NCBI GenBank assembly: GCA_938074445.1
Contig: CALJEK010000027.1
Coordinates: 1 to 48,204, forward strand
DNA from: Candidatus Kryptoniota bacterium
GTDB taxonomy: Bacteria > Bacteroidota > Ignavibacteria > Kryptoniales > Kryptoniaceae
Length of the DNA: 48,204 nt
Direction: 5' to 3'
This document shows, one piece after another, positions 1 to 8,572 of the stretch (positions within the stretch are counted from its first letter, which is position 1; each line of letters starts with the position of its first letter). The notes beneath the pieces are model-generated. The model had not been told where the DNA came from. It ran no database searches and was given only the letters and a program-made list of their open reading frames with translations. The position numbers and the translations under genes were made by a program.

Positions 1-126
1 ATTACGGGGGAGGTCTTGAGGATCGGGGTTATTCCATCGCAACAGATGCACAAGGTAATGTATTTGTGACAGGAAAGACAGTTTCAGCCGACTTACCAAC
101 CCAAGACCCTGGCGGAGGTGCTTATT
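1..126 (+). repeat. Copy A of an exact 126-bp internal duplication
   Basis: Bases 1-126 are identical to bases 826-951, an offset of 825 bases or 275 codons (four propeller blades). The copies diverge at base 127 (a in this copy, t in the other). Other blades of the same gene differ by many bases, so this pair reflects recent duplication or gene conversion. The identity may extend leftwards beyond the window. Confidence 0.95.
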
Positions 127-1514
127 ATCGAGGAAGTAAGGACCCACTAGGTTTTGATGCTTTCATTTTAAAATTTTCCAATTTAGGTGTGAGGCAATGG
201 GCTACGTATTATGGGGGAAGTAGCGGTGATGATGTTGGTTCCTCTATCGCAACAGATGCACAAGGTAATGTATTTGTGACTGGATGGACAAGTTCAAGTG
301 ACTTTCCAACCTATGATCCTGGTGGGGGTGCTTATTATCAGGGAAATAATGCAGGAGGTTGGGATGTTTTCATTTTAAAATTCAACAATTTAGGAGTTAG
401 ATTATGGGCTACGTATTATGGAGGGAAGTATTGGGATTATAGTTATTCCATCACAACAGATGCACAAGGTAATATGTTTATGACTGGATGGACATATTCA
501 ACTAACTTTCCAACTCAAGATCCCGGAGGAGGGGCTTATTATCAGGGAAGTAAAGCAGGAAACGTGGAAGATGCTTTCATTTTAAAGTTTTCCAATTTAG
601 GTGTAAGATTATGGGCTACTTATTATGGGGGAAGTGATTATGATTTTGGTTATTCCATCACAACAGATGCACAGGGTAATATATTTGTGACGGGATATAC
701 ATTTTCACCTGACTTTCCAACCTTAAATCCTGGTGGAGGTGCTTATTATCAGGGAAGTAACGCAGGATATTCTGATGCTTTTATTTTAAAATTTAACAAT
801 TCAGGTGTGAGATTATGGGCTACTTATTACGGGGGAGGTCTTGAGGATCGGGGTTATTCCATCGCAACAGATGCACAAGGTAATGTATTTGTGACAGGAA
901 AGACAGTTTCAGCCGACTTACCAACCCAAGACCCTGGCGGAGGTGCTTATTTTCAGGGAAGTAACGCAGGACTTTGGGATGTTTTCATTTTAAAATTTAA
1001 CAATTCAGGCGTGAGATTATGGGCTACTTGTTATGGAGGAGGTCTTGAGGATGTGAGCTATTCCATCACAGCAGATGCACAGGGTAATGTGTTTGTGACG
1101 GGGGAGACAAATTCAACTGACTTTCCAACCTTAGATCCAGGTGGAGGTGTTTACTATCAGGGAAGTAAGGCTGGAAATTTAGATGCTTTTATTTTAAAGT
1201 TTGAGGGTGGAGAGGCGACTGCGGTTGAAGATATAGAGATTCCAAAAGCGTTTGTGGTGTATCAGAATTATCCAAATCCATTTAATCCCGGGACTCAGAT
1301 AAAGTTTGATTTGCCAGAGGCTGGGAATGTTAAGGTGGAGGTCTACAATGTTCTTGGTGAAAGGGTTGAGGTTGTTTATGATGGATTTATGAGCGCTGGT
1401 TTTGGCAAGGTGGTAAGGTGGGATGCAGTTGGGGTGCCAAGTGGTGTGTATTTTTATAGGATTAGTTTGAACAATAGATATGTTGATGTTAAGAAGATGG
1501 TTTTGGTGAAGTGA
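1..1514 (+). CDS. SBBP beta-propeller repeat protein with T9SS sorting domain (5' end outside window)
   Basis: The reading frame is open from the first bases (codons begin at base 3), so the N-terminus and signal peptide lie outside the window. The visible part consists of six repeats of 68-69 residues, each with WATYYGG, a DAQGN-VFVTG core, DFPT and PGGGAYYQG followed by DAFILKF. This matches the SBBP (beta-propeller) repeat family. The last ~95 residues form a T9SS type A sorting domain (VYQNYPNPFNP, then SGVYFYR, ending KKMVLVK). The protein is therefore probably exported across the outer membrane and attached to the cell surface or released. Ligand and function are unknown. Blade repeats are almost identical at DNA level (see the repeat entries), which points to recent internal duplication. 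The next gene starts about 140 bases downstream. Confidence 0.85.
   Translation, partial: YGGGLEDRGYSIATDAQGNVFVTGKTVSADLPTQDPGGGAYYRGSKDPLGFDAFILKFSNLGVRQWATYYGGSSGDDVGSSIATDAQGNVFVTGWTSSSDFPTYDPGGGAYYQGNNAGGWDVFILKFNNLGVRLWATYYGGKYWDYSYSITTDAQGNMFMTGWTYSTNFPTQDPGGGAYYQGSKAGNVEDAFILKFSNLGVRLWATYYGGSDYDFGYSITTDAQGNIFVTGYTFSPDFPTLNPGGGAYYQGSNAGYSDAFILKFNNSGVRLWATYYGGGLEDRGYSIATDAQGNVFVTGKTVSADLPTQDPGGGAYFQGSNAGLWDVFILKFNNSGVRLWATCYGGGLEDVSYSITADAQGNVFVTGETNSTDFPTLDPGGGVYYQGSKAGNLDAFILKFEGGEATAVEDIEIPKAFVVYQNYPNPFNPGTQIKFDLPEAGNVKVEVYNVLGERVEVVYDGFMSAGFGKVVRWDAVGVPSGVYFYRISLNNRYVDVKKMVLVK
826..951 (+). repeat. Copy B of an exact 126-bp internal duplication
   Basis: Identical to bases 1-126. 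It encodes the GLEDRGYSIATDAQGN blade through the start of PGGGAY. The codons for WATYYGG begin new blades near bases 207, 414, 621, 825 and 1029, giving periods of 207, 207, 207, 204 and 204 bases. Confidence 0.95.
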
Positions 1515-1655
1515 GGGTTTGGCTTTGTAAAGTATCGTTTACTTTTGGCAATAAATTTTTAATTTAGCATGGAACAAGAGCATGATTTAAACAATAGCAC
1601 TAAAGCTTGTTTAGGTTATTTAAAGGCAATTTAGAACAACGAATAAAGGTAAACG

Positions 1656-2735
1656 ATGAAAACTATTATAACATTTTTGTTCGTCCTTTGCTCGATCGTT
1701 CGGGCACAAATTTTGGTCGATCCTCAAAAGTTTTCAGAGGTAAAAGAGCAAAAAGTTAAGTTCTTGTTTGATGCTTGGAAATATCACTTCGGCTGGAAAA
1801 CTTTGGGCGGAGGATATGTAAGACACATATTGCTTATAACTGACGAAAGTATAGTTGATATTGAAATGCCAGAGGTTTCACAAACGCCGGGGTATACTTC
1901 AACTGGATTAGTTAAGGTAGAAAAACCAAGCGATATTTTGTTAAGTATTTTGCTTTTTCCACTTACAGAATATCTTGAAAAAAATTTACCTGATCCGTAT
2001 GAAAAAATGAGACAGGAAATTCAAAGTGAAGTTGATAAGATTGAGGCTCCAAGCGTAGAGAACTTCGTAAAAATCATATCTGATTTATATTCCGAAAAGG
2101 GTGAAAAAATTAAAGTTGTAGGCATTTATTCTCGCAATGGCATTAAAGATTTGAAATTAGAAGACAAAGGTGGTGAGATACGTTTAAGTTTTAAGGATGA
2201 CAACAAAAATCAACATACTTATATCTCAAAATACAAAGATTTGAAACAAAAAGATGAAATTTTGTTATCCCTTGGGGAGGCACTTGGTGTTGAAGATAGG
2301 ATAAAAAAAGAAGTTGTGAATGTAAAAACCCCGGATTTTTCTACGTTAGCATGGTACATTGAAGCGTTAGGAAATGCAGTTATAGGTTCAGTTAATTTGG
2401 ACTACAGATTTCATCCTAATTTAAGTTTTAGACTTGGCGCGAGTTGGATGATTTTTGGGTTTGGCTTTCCAGTTATGTTAAATTTCCTCACGGATGGAAA
2501 GGAAGTATCTCACCATCTTGAAATTGGCGCTGGTGCGGTTCCAGTTATAGGTGGTATTAACGGCTCTAAATTAGTACACTATGAAACATTAACTCTTGGC
2601 TATAGATATCAACCCAAGAAGGGCGGGTTTTTATTTAGAGTTTCATTTACACCGCTTTTAAACTTCCCAGACAAAGGAGAAAATAAGATGTGGGGAGGAA
2701 TTTCAATAGGTTATTCCCAACGAACTAAAGATTAA
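1656..2735 (+). CDS. Putative outer-membrane protein, signal peptide
   Basis: 359 residues. The first ~18 residues (MKTIITFLFVLCSIVRAQ) are a typical signal peptide. The middle (about 50-230) is charged, with no motif I recognise. The last ~130 residues alternate hydrophobic and polar residues and are glycine/aromatic rich (SFRLGASWMIFGFGFP, LTLGYRYQPKKGG, LFRVSFTPLLNF). This resembles the beta-strand-rich C-terminal part common in FCB outer-membrane proteins. There is no T9SS sorting domain. The ATG follows an AAAGG-type ribosome site about 7 bases upstream. It sits between two T9SS cargo genes on the same strand. Function is unknown; the outer-membrane assignment is inference from composition. 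Confidence 0.7.
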   Translation: MKTIITFLFVLCSIVRAQILVDPQKFSEVKEQKVKFLFDAWKYHFGWKTLGGGYVRHILLITDESIVDIEMPEVSQTPGYTSTGLVKVEKPSDILLSILLFPLTEYLEKNLPDPYEKMRQEIQSEVDKIEAPSVENFVKIISDLYSEKGEKIKVVGIYSRNGIKDLKLEDKGGEIRLSFKDDNKNQHTYISKYKDLKQKDEILLSLGEALGVEDRIKKEVVNVKTPDFSTLAWYIEALGNAVIGSVNLDYRFHPNLSFRLGASWMIFGFGFPVMLNFLTDGKEVSHHLEIGAGAVPVIGGINGSKLVHYETLTLGYRYQPKKGGFLFRVSFTPLLNFPDKGENKMWGGISIGYSQRTKD

Positions 2736-2758
2736 AAAACCAAAAACGGAGGTAAACA

Positions 2759-5464
2759 ATGAGAGCCATCATACTTTCCTTATTAGCTTTATCTATTCTC
2801 ACTCTCTCAATTAACTCACAAGTTATAAATTACTTAGGTGTCGAAGATAAATCACCCGATCCTAAGGATATTAGAGATTACTCGCACATTAGGGTGAAAT
2901 ATGACCCTCAAGGAAATGTTCGTATAATTACTTACGATGGCGAAAGGTTCTTTGAGGTTACATATAAAGATGGATACTTTAGTTCTTTCAAACCGATTGC
3001 AAAAGGTAAAATTCCAAATTTATTTAGCATTAATTTTTACGATTTTGATATCGATACATCTGGAGTTATACATATTGCATTTACAGTCCTGAGGGGAGGT
3101 AAAAGTTACGATGATTCAATTAAAGTTTATATGTATTATACGAATTCCCAGGTTGACTCTACATTTTATTTAGGGACAACAAGTTTCCCTCCAATAGGTT
3201 ATTGGAGTCCATACTTTAATAAAGTTAATGTGCTTAGAACAACAGATAACAAAATTGTCATAAATTACTTGCATTATTCGCATCCTGAGAGCATTTCTGA
3301 TTTATTCATTTCTGATTCATTAATTTCAGTAAAATGGACTCAGTTAGTTAATCCTTCAGCAAGTAATCTTCAAACCAAATATCGACAAGTTAATATGCCA
3401 GTTTCGAATCCCTCCAGAGCTTCCTCTAGAACCTTTAGCGTATATGCAAATAAAAACTTATTTGTTAATCTTTATCAATACAGCTATTCCATATATCCAA
3501 ATGATGATACGCTTTTTGTGATTTACAACTTGCTTAAATACGATATTGATAATCCGGGTAATGATTCTGCGAGTGTAGATTCCACATCTATCATAAAAGG
3601 CTCGGGCATTACTGTAGGGCTTCCAATCTATACGGCAGATTACAACGCTGGCAATGTTCTTATCTCAGGAATTTCAGTGACTTACACTGGTCAAAATATA
3701 CCTAGAATAACAAGTGATCCACTCAAATATTCCATTTTTACTCTTGATCGAGAAAATAAACTTCACATGCTAAAATTTTCAAATAATCAAGTTACTTATT
3801 ATCGATTTGACAATCTTCCGGTATTTGACCTTTCTAGAAGCAGTTTATCTCACACTGTGGATAAATCAAAATTCTTCCCATTCGAAATAGGTGATTTCTA
3901 TTTATCTTCCCATATTTTAGCATATGGATCAATAGCTGCACTTAACCGAAATAACGCTGTATTTTTATTTAACAGTGGAGAATATCTTATTCATCAATTG
4001 CAAGGCAATTTCAATTATAAAACATTTATCCCCCGTAGAATTTTCTTTCCGTATCCTTTGAAAGAATTGAGTTTGGCTTTGAAGGACAACAGACTTTTTC
4101 TTTTTAATGCAACGATAACATTTGCCAAATTAAACGACTCGACCCGGATTTTACCTTTATTCGAGATTAGAGAACAAAACAATGAATTTCGTGCCGACAT
4201 TGATCAATCAAGCTTTTTAAAAATACAAGTTGAAAATGCTACTGGATTAATGTATCCGTTTGCAAAAGTTGATAAAAACAATCAAATCCATTTATTAATT
4301 TTCAAATTTTTAAGATACGGACCTGCTGCTTCTGAATTCGGTCAATGGTATTATTACAAGGTAACAAATGATTGGCAAGTGCAGGGGGGGCATAGGGTTG
4401 TGGATGAAAGTGATACATTGTATATACTATCCCCGATAGATTTTGATATTGATGGGAATGGAGTGGTTCATGTTGTGTATTTTAGATATCTGGGAAATAA
4501 CAAAACTGCAATGGTTTATACGAACAATTCATCTGGAACATTTGCAACGCCAATTGTTATTCCCGATACTTTATGGAGTTCAAGTGGAAATTGGTTCAGG
4601 GTTAAAGCAACTCGAGATGGTAAAGCTTATATTGTTTACTATAATTCTTCGGAATCTAAAGTTAATGTTATCTATGGAGATTTAAATGGTTTTACCAATC
4701 CAAAACGTTTATTCGTTCACTCAACTGTATACAATGATGGTGGAAGAAATAAGGTTTCATTTGAGGTTGATTATCAGGGTAATCTTCACTGCTTTGATAT
4801 GAGCGATTTTCCTCAATACTTAAGATACGCATACAAAGTTATAAGAGATTCAGTAATTTTAGTTAATAGACCATACTCGATTGATTCTGCTCCACAATCT
4901 GTTACGACAGCACAAGATAAGGATTGGAATATTTACGTGTTAGGTGTAACGAATAATGAGAAAATATATTATATCCGATCGCTTGATAATTTCCAGAATG
5001 TTAGAACATATGATCTTGCAAATTATGGGATACTTAATTTCTTAAGCCCGGGAGATATATTCTGGGATTATTTCAAACCTTTTGCTGTAAGCGAGCGTGG
5101 AAGAGTATATTTCTATTTAGGCAAAGCCTCGGGCATATATCTTTTAGGTTGGATTCCAATATTACCGACGGAGGTTGAGAAGGAGGGAAGTATGATTCCT
5201 GATAATTTCGCGCTTCACCAGAATTATCCGAATCCATTTAATCCTTCCACTTATATAACTTTTGATTTGCCGAAGAGAGTTAAGGTCAGAATTAGCGTGT
5301 ATGATGTTGTTGGGAGATTAGTTAAGGTATTAGTAGATGAGGAGATGCCTGCGGGTAGTTATAAAGTTGAGTTTAGAGGGGATGGATTGCCAAGCGGTGT
5401 TTATTTCTACAGGCTTGAGGCTGGTGATTTTATGAGTGTTAAGAAGATGGTTTTGGTGAAGTGA
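2759..5464 (+). CDS. Large secreted propeller-like protein with T9SS sorting domain
   Basis: 901 residues with an N-terminal signal peptide (about 1-20, ending NSQ). The body has recurring segments of the form DFDIDxxGxxHIxY or xxDGKAYIVYYN (for example around residues 95-110 and 555-640), reminiscent of BNR/sialidase-type beta-propeller blades. No catalytic residues can be assigned. The C-terminal ~80 residues are a T9SS type A sorting domain (HQNYPNPFNPSTYITFDLP, SGVYFYRLE, ending KKMVLVK). The start is fixed by a strong GGAGG at 2748-2752, seven bases before ATG. It lies 23 bases after the preceding gene and is probably co-transcribed with it. Likely an extracellular or surface protein; substrate unknown. 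Confidence 0.8.
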   Translation: MRAIILSLLALSILTLSINSQVINYLGVEDKSPDPKDIRDYSHIRVKYDPQGNVRIITYDGERFFEVTYKDGYFSSFKPIAKGKIPNLFSINFYDFDIDTSGVIHIAFTVLRGGKSYDDSIKVYMYYTNSQVDSTFYLGTTSFPPIGYWSPYFNKVNVLRTTDNKIVINYLHYSHPESISDLFISDSLISVKWTQLVNPSASNLQTKYRQVNMPVSNPSRASSRTFSVYANKNLFVNLYQYSYSIYPNDDTLFVIYNLLKYDIDNPGNDSASVDSTSIIKGSGITVGLPIYTADYNAGNVLISGISVTYTGQNIPRITSDPLKYSIFTLDRENKLHMLKFSNNQVTYYRFDNLPVFDLSRSSLSHTVDKSKFFPFEIGDFYLSSHILAYGSIAALNRNNAVFLFNSGEYLIHQLQGNFNYKTFIPRRIFFPYPLKELSLALKDNRLFLFNATITFAKLNDSTRILPLFEIREQNNEFRADIDQSSFLKIQVENATGLMYPFAKVDKNNQIHLLIFKFLRYGPAASEFGQWYYYKVTNDWQVQGGHRVVDESDTLYILSPIDFDIDGNGVVHVVYFRYLGNNKTAMVYTNNSSGTFATPIVIPDTLWSSSGNWFRVKATRDGKAYIVYYNSSESKVNVIYGDLNGFTNPKRLFVHSTVYNDGGRNKVSFEVDYQGNLHCFDMSDFPQYLRYAYKVIRDSVILVNRPYSIDSAPQSVTTAQDKDWNIYVLGVTNNEKIYYIRSLDNFQNVRTYDLANYGILNFLSPGDIFWDYFKPFAVSERGRVYFYLGKASGIYLLGWIPILPTEVEKEGSMIPDNFALHQNYPNPFNPSTYITFDLPKRVKVRISVYDVVGRLVKVLVDEEMPAGSYKVEFRGDGLPSGVYFYRLEAGDFMSVKKMVLVK

Positions 5465-5493
5465 GGGAGTAGAGTTGAACATACCGTAGGGAC

Positions 5494-5522
5494 TTGACAA
5501 AAATGTGGATTTTTCCTAAGTT
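5494..5522 (+). promoter_or_regulatory. Candidate sigma-70 promoter ahead of the 66-residue secreted peptide
   Basis: TTGACA at 5494-5499, 17-base spacer, then TAAGTT at 5517-5522. The -35 box is perfect; the -10 box is weak. It sits in the non-coding stretch 5465-5651 between a T9SS gene and the small gene at 5652, leaving a leader of about 120 bases. Confidence 0.35.
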
Positions 5523-5651
5523 TAATTAAGGTTTTTGTTTTGGGAAATAAAATGCATGGAAAAACTATGGATAGGTTAGGTTTGGCTTTGAATGGTTAGG
5601 TGGGGGAATAGTTAATTTTTGAAGTTAAAAAATTAAAAATGGAGGTTAACA

Positions 5652-5852
5652 ATGAAGTGCTTAACAATTTTATCAGTATTATTTTTGCTATTTGGTTCAC
5701 TTAATGCGCAGGGGAATTATTCAGATTATAAGGCGGTAAAGAGTGGTGATGGCGGAGGATCAAGTACAAAATTTTCAATTGGTTTTGAGGTAGCGTTTGC
5801 TACGCCTTCTTTGTTTAAAAATGTTAATTTTCAGAACGAGTCAAAAAAGTAG
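5652..5852 (+). CDS. Small secreted protein of unknown function (66 residues)
   Basis: The ATG is preceded by a strong GGAGG at 5641-5645 with ideal spacing, and the first 20 residues are a clean signal peptide ending LNAQ. The remaining ~46 residues contain a short glycine-rich stretch (SGDGGGSS) and KFSIGFEVAFATPSLF, which looks like the first strand of an outer-membrane beta-barrel. The frame then stops, and I see no continuation in another frame downstream. It could be a genuine small secreted peptide or the 5' remnant of a deleted beta-barrel gene. I do not recognise a family. Confidence 0.6.
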   Translation: MKCLTILSVLFLLFGSLNAQGNYSDYKAVKSGDGGGSSTKFSIGFEVAFATPSLFKNVNFQNESKK

Positions 5853-5861
5853 GTTGGGTTC

Positions 5862-5890
5862 TTGACAAATTAAGTTTTGATTTTTAAATT
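5862..5890 (+). promoter_or_regulatory. Candidate sigma-70 promoter upstream of the M23 peptidase gene
   Basis: TTGACA at 5862-5867, a 17-base spacer and TAAATT at 5885-5890. The same TTGAC / N17 / TAAATT arrangement occurs before the TonB receptor gene. It would give a long leader (about 130 bases) to the ATG at 6030. Confidence 0.4.
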
Positions 5891-6029
5891 AATAGTGATA
5901 GTGAGGCATTTAGGGTTAAGTCTGTTTGATATTGGAAAACGGGATGATGGTCTAGAGGTTGGATTTTGGGTGGTTTTAAATGGGTAAAACAAATAAAAAA
6001 GTAAAAAAATAAATAGGAGGAGGATAACC

Positions 6030-7475
6030 ATGAAATGGGGGATTATTTTTAAGGTTATTATTTGTTTTTTAGTCTTGTCTTTTGCAGTTCCTGATGTGCA
6101 GGAGTTGAGAAGGGTAGACGTAGATAATGAAAACGATTCTGTTATCTTAAAGTCTGACGGTAAAGATGAAAATTTAGCTGTAATAAACTTGTCCAAAATG
6201 TGGTTACCTCAGGATTACTGGAAGCCAAGAACTTACGATAACCATTCAAGCTATGGAAGATATTATGCTGCTGATTTTTATTATAGTTCCAGAAATCGAC
6301 CAGATACCTATTTAAACGATGATATAGTATATAGCGGAAGACCTATTTTAGCAGCGATCGATGGTAGACTTTTCATACATTTATTAGATGTTACAGATTA
6401 TGAAGGTAGTAGTAGTGGTCGATTCCCTCTAATTGATGCAAAAAGAGTATTCCAAGGAATTGATCCTGTACCATTACACTGTTTTTCTATGTATGACTCG
6501 CTTTCTTCACTTAGAAGAATTGATATGTCGTTAGTAATTGATTTTAATTCAAACAAAAATAGATTAATTTATTCTCATCTTCAAATTAACACTTCATTTT
6601 TTACTGATCAAGTTAAGCAAAAGATTAGAGATGCAGTTAGAAAATTTTATAACAGGTCAGCTCCCGGCACCCCAAGAAGAGTAGCTATTTCTTTAAATCG
6701 AAATATATCAACTGGTTCTCAAGTAGGTACAATTAGCAATTGGGGTATAGCTCAGGCTCCACATCTCCACTTTCAAGTATTTCAAGGATCTGGTTATTCA
6801 GAATCAAGTCCATATTTAGGTACGCCGATGGATTTATCTAACCCCTCTGTTGTTACAATAGAAGCACAAGTTATCCTTCCTAAAGAATACGAAGGAACGT
6901 ACAGTGGTGGATATCAATATCCTGCAATGTTGAGGAGAACATATAGTGTTAATTCCTTAATTATTGTTAATTCGGCTTGGGAGGGTTATAGCGAAGTAAA
7001 TTTAAGAGAAAGTCCTGCTGGTGCAATTATTACTAAAATTCCAAATGGCACTACGGGTTATATCTTACAATCAAATCCGAAATATGCGAAATTAGGCTCT
7101 AGGAATTACTTATGGTATAATGTTCGATTTGGGAATTATTCGGGTTGGATGGCTGCTGATTATATAGAACCAAAGTCGACTATGGTTGAAGATAGAGAAG
7201 TTCCGAAAATGTTCGTAGTATATCAAAATTATCCTAATCCGTTTAATCCTACCACACATATAGTTTTTGATCTGCCAGAAGATGGAAATGTTAAAGTTGA
7301 AATTTTCAATTCGCTTGGAGAAAAAGTCACAACGCTTTATGATGGGTTTATGAGTGCTGGTTTTGGAAAGGTGATAAGGTTTGATGCGGTTGATTTACCA
7401 AGTGGTGTGTATTTTTACAGGGTTAGCTTGAATAATAGATATGTTGATGTTAAGAAGATGGTTTTGGTGAAGTGA
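6030..7475 (+). CDS. Secreted M23-family peptidase with SH3 domain and T9SS sorting domain
   Basis: 481 residues. Residues 1-24 are a signal peptide. An M23 (LytM-type) zinc endopeptidase domain follows. A His/Asp pair in NHSSYGRYYAADF fits the first zinc-ligand motif. GRPILAAIDGRL and LIYSHLQ match the conserved strands, and the catalytic HxH is in APHLHFQVF (around residue 248). M23 enzymes cut peptide cross-links in peptidoglycan or Gly-rich proteins. Residues ~310-380 (VNLRESPAG, LWYNVRFGNYSGWMAADYIEP) are a bacterial SH3 domain, likely for binding wall or substrate. The last ~90 residues are a T9SS type A sorting domain nearly identical to that of the first protein in the window. Start chosen by GGAGGAGG at 6016-6023. 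The gene ends just before a hairpin terminator. Confidence 0.8.
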   Translation: MKWGIIFKVIICFLVLSFAVPDVQELRRVDVDNENDSVILKSDGKDENLAVINLSKMWLPQDYWKPRTYDNHSSYGRYYAADFYYSSRNRPDTYLNDDIVYSGRPILAAIDGRLFIHLLDVTDYEGSSSGRFPLIDAKRVFQGIDPVPLHCFSMYDSLSSLRRIDMSLVIDFNSNKNRLIYSHLQINTSFFTDQVKQKIRDAVRKFYNRSAPGTPRRVAISLNRNISTGSQVGTISNWGIAQAPHLHFQVFQGSGYSESSPYLGTPMDLSNPSVVTIEAQVILPKEYEGTYSGGYQYPAMLRRTYSVNSLIIVNSAWEGYSEVNLRESPAGAIITKIPNGTTGYILQSNPKYAKLGSRNYLWYNVRFGNYSGWMAADYIEPKSTMVEDREVPKMFVVYQNYPNPFNPTTHIVFDLPEDGNVKVEIFNSLGEKVTTLYDGFMSAGFGKVIRFDAVDLPSGVYFYRVSLNNRYVDVKKMVLVK

Positions 7476-7488
7476 TGGTTAATTTTAT

Positions 7489-7518
7489 CCCCCCGACTTA
7501 ATAAAAAGAGTTGGGGGG
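7489..7518 (+). terminator. Hairpin terminator after the T9SS/M23 gene
   Basis: Stem CCCCCCGACT (7489-7498) pairs with AGTTGGGGGG (7509-7518), 10 pairs including one G-T, with a 10-base A/T loop. It lies 14 bases after the stop codon. The downstream T-tract is poor, so termination may be incomplete. Confidence 0.65.
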
Positions 7519-7612
7519 ATTGCTTCTCTTAATTTACCTTCCTAATCGAGAGGGGAAATAACTTGCGCTTTTTAAATTTCAGTTAAATTTTTAAAGTCAG
7601 ATTGGGCAAGGA

Positions 7613-7640
7613 TTGAAATTTGGAAACGATTTGTTATATT
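7613..7640 (+). promoter_or_regulatory. Candidate sigma-70 promoter for the nitrilase-family gene
   Basis: TTGAAA at 7613-7618, a 16-base spacer and TATATT at 7635-7640. Transcription would start near 7647, about 20 bases before the ATG at 7668. This supports the ATG over the upstream TTG at 7620, which lies inside the promoter. Confidence 0.45.
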
Positions 7641-7667
7641 AAAATCAAAAACAAATCAGTTTTTCTT

Positions 7668-8513
7668 ATGAAACACACTATAGCGGTTGCCCAGATTGAT
7701 TGTACTTTGGGGGACTTGAAAAGAAATCTTGAAAAGCACATCCATTATATTCAACTGGCGATAAAAGAAAAGGCTAAGTTAATTCTATTCCCAGAACTTA
7801 GTTTAACAGGTTACACTCTGCGAGATATAACGCCTGAGGTCGCGGTCAATCCATTTAAATCAAATACATTTGATGACCTTAAAAAATTGAGCAAAGAGAT
7901 AATAATAATTGCGGGCGGGGTTGAAGAAGGAAATGACTATGGAATTTATAACTCTGCATTTGTTTTTGAGGATGGGGAGATAAAACACATACATCGTAAA
8001 ATTTATCCGCCGACTTATGGAATGTTTGAGGAAATGAGATACTTTTCCAATGGTAACAAGGTTCAAGCGTTTAACACAAAAATCGGGCGAATTGGTGTTT
8101 TAATATGCGAAGATTTATGGCACATTTCCCTTCCCTACTTACTTGCAGTTGATGGGGCAACCATAATAGCTGGGCTTGCTGCAAGCCCAACACGCATATC
8201 CAGTGACTCAGAAGAACTCACAAACTATAAAATTAACTCCGAACATCACAAAACTTATGCTCGCCTTTTAAGTCTTTATCTTCTTTTCAGCAACCGCGTT
8301 GGATATGAAGATGGTGTAAACTTTTGGGGTGGTTCTGAAGTTGTAAACTCAGATGGCGAGGTCATCGCACTGGCAAAATTCTTTGAGGAAGACCTGATCT
8401 TCGCTGAAATTGACTCTAACACAATAAAAAGGTCAAGACAATTCTCAAGGCACTTCATTGATGAGGACTCAAGTCTCGTTGAAAGAGAATTGAGAAGAAT
8501 TTTAAAAGTGTAG
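7668..8513 (+). CDS. Nitrilase-superfamily carbon-nitrogen hydrolase
   Basis: 281 residues from the ATG at 7668; an in-frame TTG at 7620 would add 16 residues unlike the family. The catalytic triad of the superfamily is visible: Glu in LFPELSLTGY, Lys in HRKIYPPTYG and Cys in VLICEDLWH. The CEDLWH form and spacing resemble the glutaminase half of glutamine-dependent NAD synthetase and related amidases. The protein is only the hydrolase domain, with no synthetase part. It probably releases ammonia from a small amide; the substrate cannot be read from sequence. It is a single-gene unit, convergent with the minus-strand operon that ends at 8573. Confidence 0.85.
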   Translation: MKHTIAVAQIDCTLGDLKRNLEKHIHYIQLAIKEKAKLILFPELSLTGYTLRDITPEVAVNPFKSNTFDDLKKLSKEIIIIAGGVEEGNDYGIYNSAFVFEDGEIKHIHRKIYPPTYGMFEEMRYFSNGNKVQAFNTKIGRIGVLICEDLWHISLPYLLAVDGATIIAGLAASPTRISSDSEELTNYKINSEHHKTYARLLSLYLLFSNRVGYEDGVNFWGGSEVVNSDGEVIALAKFFEEDLIFAEIDSNTIKRSRQFSRHFIDEDSSLVERELRRILKV

Positions 8514-8523
8514 AAATAAAAAA

Positions 8524-8542
8524 CGCAGGCATAAAGCCTGCG
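8524..8542. terminator. Terminator between convergent units
   Basis: CGCAGGC (8524-8530), loop ATAAA, GCCTGCG (8536-8542): a perfect 7-bp stem. Read on the minus strand it is followed by a run of Ts, so it is a good intrinsic terminator for the operon ending at 8573. On the plus strand there is no T-run, but it could still limit read-through from the nitrilase gene. Confidence 0.75.
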
Positions 8543-8572
8543 CAAGATCAAATTTTAAAATTGCTCATCGCC

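Noticed and set aside
1-1208. Regular ~207-base direct repeats that might suggest a CRISPR or satellite array
   Set aside because: The repeats keep one reading frame and encode SBBP propeller blades; there are no short repeats separated by unique spacers.
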